Assembly (NCBI GenBank): GCA_004802725.1 | Contig: SGPM01000053.1 | Span: 1-64,000 of the forward strand | Direction of reading: 5' to 3' | Source of the DNA: Antrodiella citrinella | Lineage: Eukaryota > Basidiomycota > Agaricomycetes > Polyporales > Steccherinaceae | DNA: 64,000 nt | In this document: positions 57,298-64,000 of the stretch, in pieces | How positions within the stretch are numbered: the first letter of the stretch is position 1 | How the letters are laid out: every line of letters begins with the position of its first letter | Notes under the pieces: model-generated | The model's input: only the letters and a program-made list of their open reading frames with translations | What the model was told of the DNA's origin: nothing | Databases searched by the model: none | Program-made: the position numbers and the translations under genes

Positions 57298-60230
57298 CTA
57301 CACCTGTACACTAATAGAGTCCGAACCCTCCGAGTCAAGGTCTACCTTCAAGCATCTCATAAATGATTCGTAAGTCAAAATTCCCTCCCTTGCTGCAATG
57401 CTTTCGCTGACGGCCTCCTTGGATACCTTGATCTGGTCCGCCTCTGTTTCCGCGGATGCAAAGTGACAGGCTAGCCTCATATCGTCGGTGATCTCGAGCT
57501 CTGTCCTCTGAAGCTTCGCCATGAGAATCATGATGAGAGGTTTAACCCAGTCCCTGACAAGACTTTGGTAGTCTGCATGGACGTCGGACAAGATATTCCC
57601 CGCGTTCCTCAGAAACTCCGTCTTCTTCAATCCAATCAACCGAAGATCGTTGTGCAGCCATGCGCCAACGAGTCTCACGGTGTGCGTGTCCGGCACAAAA
57701 CCTGCGACGAACCAAACTAACACCCAGAAGAATGATTCCAGGTCATGACGATACAAGTGCATCGGAACCCTCGTAAACTTGAGCAAGTCAAGGGCAATGA
57801 AGGGACCAGTACCAGTCCTGTATCGAGGCGCTTGAGCGGGCAATTCGTGGTCCGTGGATTTCACGGCATTGGGCGGATGATGTACTGTAGCATCCGCGGG
57901 TTGCTGTATAGTAGTGGTAGCAGGCTTTGTGGTAGAGGTGTCTCGATCCACGTGTGCGGAGATGAAGTCCTCGATGATGTCTGTCATGGATGCGCCCTCA
58001 AGACAGTTGACCCTGGCAAGATCCCAGTCGCAAAGAACACCGACTGCGCCCGCCGACGAGGTCCGATGGAACATGAGATTGTTGATACTGATGTCCCGGT
58101 GTAGAATCTGGGCTGACACGTAGACAGCACGATGTCCTGATGACATCGTAAACATCTGCGTCAGCGTACGATCAAGCAGAGCACGTAAAGGACAGACATA
58201 CCTCTCACCACATCGATGAATATAGACTTGAACTCCATGACACTGTCCACCATGTTCAACGGCAAGTACTCCGTCATGATGAGCAACCGGCACACTCGCT
58301 CAGGTTGAGTGTCCTTCAGATCCATGAATGCACGCGGGAGACCCATCTCCGCCATGGTACGTGTGAGCGAACATTTGAGGTCCACGATGTGCTTCAGATA
58401 TTTGTGCGTTTTAGGTGTCTTCGCGAGAGTAGTCCTGATCGCGCGAATGTTGCTATCTTCGCTATCTCGAGTCCTCGGCTGCCACGAGATCTTCGCCACT
58501 GTCTTCTCTGTTCCACACAACATCACTGAATCCTTACTGTCGGAGACCGGTAAGAGAGGGAGGACGATAGTGGCACGACCAACGGCACCGTGGGTGGGAA
58601 CAACACGTCTGTCGGCAGACACGTCCAAAAGAAAGCGAAGGTCGTTCAACATGATCTCTCCGCAACCTTGAGCCCCAGAGAGATCAAGGATGACACTCTG
58701 GTACGTTTCTAGCACTTCGGAGGTCAACGATGGCGACGGGAATTTGAGCATCGGAAAGAAGCCCAGCTGCGAGGGGGTGGCATACTGGACAGCGGCGAGA
58801 TAGAGGAGGAAGAAGTGGGGTTCATCGAGGAAGTCAAAGGGAGTGGCCTTGATGACACCGATGCGATCCATGTAGAAAATCGTCACTTTGAAGTCGTCAA
58901 TCAGGATTCCCGTGGCATAGGATCTGATGCCATGAGATCCGAGCTCGTGCACGTACTTCACGGCCTGAAGCTCCTTGTGAGTCAGCAGCTTCTCTCTTAT
59001 AGCGGATCGGCGGTCGGGATTGGCTTTTGAAGATGTTGAAGAGAGTGCGCCATTTCCTCCAGATCTGAGACGTTTGGCTGTACGAGGGATAGTAGATGCA
59101 TCTGCATCAGGTGAGTCGACACCTTTCTTGCGTTTCGTTCCCTGCTTGGCGTTGGCAGACACGGAACGAGACGGCGCGGAAGGAAGAGGTAAAGTGACAA
59201 TGGTTTCGTCGGGAGTCGCAGTAGGCGCACTGGATGTACTGGTGGACATCTTATTTCGCTATAATCAGATTGATATGCGTCAGGTATGTGGAGTATAAAT
59301 CATGTGAGCACGTACCTTCGGAAGCTTCTTCAAATCAATGTTTATCTCGATCTTCGCCTTTTGCACTGCTGCGTCCTTCTTCAATTCTCCGCTCGACGCC
59401 GATGTAGTCCACTTCTGCTGCTCTGCGGCTGCGAGCCACGTCCTCAGAAAGTCAGGTTTGAGCTTCGTGAAGTGGCCCGCGACCTCACGATCTTTCATGT
59501 TGACCCATTCCGCCGAGTTCCCAGGAGCCATACGCCCATCCATGCATTCCTTTAACTGAGCCACGAGAGAATGAATGATGTTGAGCAGAGGTTTGTATGC
59601 GGTGCGCTCGGAGCTGCCTTTGTTGTATTTGCCAGCACTATACAGCGCGCAAAAGTTGCTAGGCAGAACGTAGCCATGTTGAGGAAGGGTATGCAGAAGA
59701 TCCTCCTTCTTCATCCCATACACAGCGTGGATGAAGTCGACGACGGGGATGTTGTGAATGATCTTGTCGGCTAAGAGAGTGTCCAGGTATTCGTTGATCG
59801 CGTCGTTGTCGGTGCCTTTGCTAGTGCGGGGGGCGCTGTCCAAGCTGCCTTTGATAGGGGAGGGACCTGGACCGATAAATCGCGTGAGTTGGGTCACAAC
59901 ATCGAAGGTTGTATTTCATAGCGAGTGCTTACCTGCTACTGCAGATGCAGGGTGACGAGGAGGTGTAACAGGCTTGCGAGAACGGTTGTCGTTCATCGCG
60001 TCGTCTTCAAGCGTATTCGCATGATGCTGGATGATATGTGTAGTCGTATCTCCTTTACTGAAGTTGTCGGTCTCGCGATCCTCGTCGAGCGAGACAAGAT
60101 TGGATTCGAAAGGGTTCATCTCGACGTCAGAATCGAGTGGGTGATGAGAGTGGAGAGGAGAGAAGGGATGAGACGATTGAACAGGGAGTAACACCCAATG
60201 GTCGGGAAGATAAAGCATGCTAGGCGACAT
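57298..60230 (-). CDS. FunK1-type fungal protein kinase, copy C
   Basis: Four exons (60230-59933, 59866-59316, 59249-58202, 58136-57298; phases 1, 0, 1) give 911 residues. The N-terminal domain has IPVVDFIHAVYGMKKEDLL and SGELKKDAAVQKAKIEIN; exon 3 opens with a Ser/Thr-rich linker and GTKRKKGVD. The kinase part reads LQAVKYVHELGSHGIRSYA, TVAKISW, VCRLLIMTEYLPL, ILHRDISINNLMF (HRD about 645-647), LCDWDLA, RTGTGPFIALDLL, HDLESFFWVLVWFVA and LTYESFMRCLK. The shared exon-1 tail NRSRKP (also in A) shows common descent. Start chosen at MSPSMLYLP; the longer frame to 60302 is possible. It is the nearest intact relative of the remnant that follows. Confidence 0.9.
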
Positions 60231-60703
60231 CTCCGGGTTTTTACCAGGCAGATGGCCACCGGACAATGGACAGTCACGGTTGCCAGAAACGGACGTTGCC
60301 ACTCGCTATTAAAACTCAGCGATCCTCATGGCACCCTTCGGAGTACCAATACGAGCGTCTTGGCAAGTAATTTGAGCGCGTGCCGAGTTTGCCGATAGCC
60401 GCATCTCCGACAGTCCATATGGCGCATTGTTCTTGCATTGTCCCTCTGTAATTTGTCTACAGTGCAAAACGGTGGTGTATGACTCGACGTTTCTGCCATG
60501 AGGTGTGCGCGAGGCTTTTGTGTGACTCCTGAAAGGGTTATTTGACACTCGAAGACTCGTTGTACACGTAACACCTCCTGGTCCCTGGATGTTTTGCCAC
60601 ACTGGTACTTGTCTCAGGCTGATTCAGCGGGTATATAAAACAGAAGTTACAGGCATGGCTACCATGATTTGGCTTGCGTACACCCTTACACTGGGGAACG
60701 AAT
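60231..60703. other. Spacer between FunK1 C and the FunK1 remnant
   Basis: About 470 bp upstream of FunK1 C. It ends with TATATAA (60632-60638) and a stretch that precedes the remnant's stop codon. No coding frame is supported. Confidence 0.5.
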
Positions 60704-61420
60704 TTAGTACTCGCACAACACTGCCATGAAAAACTCGTACATCAAAATATTCTCCCGTACTTCGACTTGCGATAATCCGCAACGCTTAGCAGTCTTGAGC
60801 TTGAAGACTCAGTCCTGAAGAATCCTCGTCAGGGCTCTCAGGGCTTCCAGCGATGTCGGTTTTGCTGATGGATGGATGTTTGCTATAAAACACAGAGTAG
60901 ATATATTGTATATTGATGAGCGTACATATCGCGAAAAACAGACCTCCGAGTCTGATACAAAATTCGACCCAAATCGTTTCCCCTAGGCATAGCACTACAA
61001 CTCTGTTACGCCCAATGTTGACATGAAGGACCGTTGATAGGTTATCAAGGCCTCTCGTCGAATGACGAGTGGTTATATGGCATCCTTGATGGCTACGACC
61101 TTGACATCCTGCGGACTGAACCAGACATCTTTCTCGATCCACGAATCGGTGAAGTGGCCTGTGAACTGTTTGTATACCTGCTGTAAATTCTGGCGAACAA
61201 GCCGGAAAGACGTGCGCAGGACCACGCGATCCCCAGAGTTTTGTACTCTTCATGAGCGACTCTAATGATCGCTGAAAGGTTGGTCGGCTGATTGATATCG
61301 CTCGCCTTTTGGCTACCAAGCTGTGTTAAATTGGTGTTCAATCAACTTTGGATGTGGTCTACGGGGTCAAACGTCGCGATAAACCACGCGAGGATGTTCA
61401 GGGATTTGACGAATAAGTAG
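60704..61420 (-). pseudogene. Decayed FunK1 kinase remnant, copy D
   Basis: Pieces of the FunK1 C-terminal half are read in three frames. At the left end VRENILMYEFFMAVLCE and a stop at 60704 match RDAVLTYESFMAVLGEQV of copy B. At about 61240-61330 LTQLGSQKASDI and HEEYKTL match the FEQLGINKAEAI ... DDEYRPL region of B. At about 61345-61395 ILAWFIATFDP matches VLVWFIASFQP. Order and orientation agree with the intact copies. Frames shift between pieces, and the catalytic loop and N-terminal domain are missing. This is a truncated, inactive gene copy. Confidence 0.75.
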
Positions 61421-62351
61421 CGGCAAAAGGAGAAGACTTTCCTTCGGAGGTCCTCGGAGTCAATTCGGCTTGTCTTTCTGTACGCCGAGTCCAGAGCCCA
61501 GACCAAGTAAAATGCACAGTGATATATCCTGAGAACGAGGGGTCAAAACACAGCCTATAGTAGGTTCGCTTCTGAAAAACCGATCGTCAAGTCATTTCGA
61601 GTCAAACAGGTACAAGATGAATGCGCACGTCAAAATAGACAGGATCTCGTCCTCCGAATCCTGCCAACTTGAAGGGCGATGATTGCAGTCCGGTTTCCTC
61701 AACTCGAAGGTCAGGTTCTGGAGTCTGGACATGCGCGTATGCAGTAAGATCAGATGACGACGATGGCTGATCACTGTAGGCTATGATCTAGCGCATGTAC
61801 AAGTTGAACATGCCATACATGTCGAATAATAAAGCAAGAGCATGCGCCAGAAGACCATGACTTGTCGAGTTTAACTTTCTGAGAATGATCGTCATCACGT
61901 CATCACGCTGACATCCCCATTCCCTTACGCGCACGCCTCAAAACTTGATGTAGTTTACTTCTATAGAAAAAAGCTGGGCTATAACGTATAGTCTACATTT
62001 GAGAGTCAAACCCCCACGGAGGACGGGAGGGTCTAATACAGTACATTTTACACCAAATACGATGGGGAGGAATAAAAACTAGTGATGTTAGTTGGACACG
62101 ACGAGCGGGTTAGCGATGATGGATGAGCGTAGAGATGTCGACGAGAGAACGAAGGTGAAGACGAAGAGAGGAAGGAATATAGAACAGACAGAAAGGAACG
62201 AACAACTACAAAAGATAAAAGAGAGGTATGTACGCAGTGATATAATATATACTAACTAACGGTGGAGAACCAGTTGAATGATAGGCTGTGCTTCAAACCA
62301 AAACTAACAAGAGTCTCTGATGAGGGAAATAGATCAAAGTGCTACGGTGCG
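61421..62351. other. Intergenic region, no gene seen
   Basis: About 930 bp. The left part may carry further eroded FunK1 sequence, but nothing alignable by eye. From 62095 to 62235 the plus strand is strongly purine-rich, lying downstream of the minus-strand RA-PH gene. Confidence 0.5.
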
Positions 62352-64000
62352 CTATAACGCGCGTTTTGCCAGTAGAGATCCAGGTTCGAACACAGGAGCA
62401 GCAACAACCTCGTGCGTCTGGACGGGCCCGATGTTCAGTAAAGGCTGCGTCGGCCGTTTCCGCGTGCCCGCTCGGGAGAGCGCAGCTCCGGGGTTGTTGG
62501 TAGGTCCGACGCTGGCGGTGTTGGTGTTGGTGAGGACGTTGCGATCTTGATACAACACATACGACTGTAGTCACAGGTAGAAGTCAGTCAGATTCTGGGT
62601 CGGTAGCAAATACGAGAAGACTCACACGAGCGAGAAGGATCTTCTCTAGCCAGTTGGCTCCCTCCTTCTCTCCGCAAGAGAACAGATGCATATAGTCGGA
62701 TGTATCCTCAAAGAACGAGAGGTTATCCGTTGACTTGATCGCAAAGACATACCCCTTCGGCGCTTTCTGCACGCGGGTGACCGTGTACGCGTCAAAGTTG
62801 TGGAGGGAGCACAGACAGACTTGGTCTTTGCCCTGATGAATAAATACGCGCCATGAGACACACGATAACAAAGGAAGAAAAGAAGACGTACAGATTCTTT
62901 TTTCGACAACCACAAGCTATGCTCCCTTAGCTCCAACCACCGCTTCTGCCATTTCCCGCGTTTGTACTCATGTTGAACATACCCGCTGAATTTCGGCGAG
63001 CTCGTCGGAACGGCCTAGATCACAACGACAATCAACCCCACACGACGATTCCCAAATAAGAATGAAGACGCACAATACGACTCAAGAGCGGCGCCAGCGT
63101 CGTCATCTTCGCCATGAACGTATTCGTCGTCTTATCCGCAACCCACGACCCCGACACGCTCGTCAACAGCTCAAAACTCCTTACAGGCCGTTCTACACCA
63201 CCCACGCCCATCAGCATACCACTCCTCAAACCAAAGTAAGTGAGCACTCACCCATGCCGAAATCATGGCAAATCTCCCACACCATCCACCCCGCCTGCGG
63301 CCCCAGATTCGGGCCCCCATGCAACTGCCCCTGCTTCTCTAATATCCGCAACACGTCCCCAATACTCGTCGTCGCGTCCACCTCGACCTGGCAATACCTT
63401 TGCGACCCGCATATGAACACGCGCTGTTGCCACGTCTGTTTCGGCGGCGGCAGCGGCTGTTGTTGCTGAGACGGGAACGTAGTCACGACTTCCGCGGAGG
63501 GGAGAGGCGGGAGAGGGGGACGGCGGGGCGAGGATGTGGGCTGGTACTCGTCTTCGATGCTGGGTCGGCGAGACCGGGACGTGCGGCCCGTTCTAGTGTT
63601 GAAGAGTGACCTTCATGCGGGTATGGTTGCATCTCTTGACGTGGAGGGCCTCGTCTAGATACACTCGTAGTGCTGCGTCCAAGCTTGACGTTCGCGTCCA
63701 ATGGGACTGGAGGCGGCGCTGTCGGGTCGTGTTCGCTCTCCGTAGCCCGAGACCGGTGGAAGGAGCGCTGAGGACGAAGCGTGCGTGAGCCTTCGTTTGC
63801 AGTGGGCTCTGGTGGAGCGCGAAACTGCATCGGCGGATGGGGTGCAAGTTCCTGAGAGGGCTGCTGAGAGTGCTTCCCGGACCCAAATCCAGAGATCCCC
63901 ATGAGCTTCGCCCGCAGATCGGTTGCTGAGAACGGGTTGACGCTATTGCTAGGCAAGGTCTTCGTGCGGGTCCGCGTAGTAGGCTTGTTCGGAGACGGAG
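62352..64000 (-). CDS. RA-PH domain adaptor protein (5' end outside the window)
   Basis: About six exons are visible and the frame enters from the right edge. The N-terminal part is Ser/Pro/Arg-rich and includes VNPFSATDLRAKLMGISGFG. A Ras-association-like segment follows: QRVFICGSQRYCQVEVDAT, then IGDVLRILEKQGQLHGG and GWMVWEICHDFGM. Next comes a PH-domain pattern: FSGYVQHEYKRGKWQKRWLE, LREHSLWLSKKE, VCLCSLHNFDAYTVTRV, KGYVFAIKSTDNLSFFED and the closing helix GANWLEKILLAR with its Trp. The tail reads SYVLYQDRNVLTN and ends at 62352. Paired RA and PH domains occur in adaptors linking Ras-type GTPases to membrane lipids and the cytoskeleton. The join near 63543-63601 is uncertain: the frame changes there and the only intron that fits has a weak GTCACT donor. 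Confidence 0.7.

Overview
This window looks like nuclear DNA of a mushroom-forming basidiomycete (Agaricomycetes). Most genes are cut by 48-65 bp GT-AG introns, genes are dense on both strands, and the set includes FunK1-type fungal protein kinases, an F-box/leucine-rich protein, a fungal P450 and single-copy eukaryotic genes (POB3, alpha-actinin, eL20, cofilin, MOB1, TPR/MLP1). All identifications come from reading the translations by eye; no search was run. The species cannot be named.

Layout. 0-12 kb: the tail of one gene, a DUF952 protein, a 3.5 kb gene-poor stretch, an F-box protein, an orphan P450 C-terminal fragment, a small mitochondrial-type protein, an intron-containing tRNA-Lys and a multi-pass membrane protein. 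12-24 kb: POB3 (FACT complex), a degenerate CK1-like kinase beside a broken-looking HAD-like gene, alpha-actinin, a damaged TKL-type kinase and ribosomal protein eL20. 24-41 kb: FunK1 kinase A, a cytochrome P450, a ZIP zinc transporter, a secreted-type agmatinase, a MATE transporter, cofilin and MOB1. 41-64 kb: a TPR/MLP1-like nuclear-pore coiled-coil protein, a large Ser/Thr kinase, FunK1 kinases B and C in tandem, a decayed fourth FunK1 remnant, and an RA-PH adaptor that runs off the right edge.

Themes. Seven kinase or kinase-remnant loci lie in 64 kb, plus the kinase co-activator MOB1. At least three of the kinases depart from the canonical active site. The FunK1 genes share an identical exon layout (four exons, intron phases 1-0-1), and B and C also share 3' flanking sequence, so they are local duplicates in different states of preservation. 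Alpha-actinin and cofilin (actin cytoskeleton) are unrelated neighbours. Several pairs are divergent (ZIP/agmatinase, MATE/cofilin, MOB1/TPR, TKL/eL20), so each pair shares one upstream region.

Limits. Exon joins were chosen by reading frame and GT-AG signals. Where lengths are given exactly, the exons sum to a multiple of three. Single ambiguous bases (N) cluster at about 7.5-10.4 kb and 41.0-42.5 kb, and some residues there are unknown.
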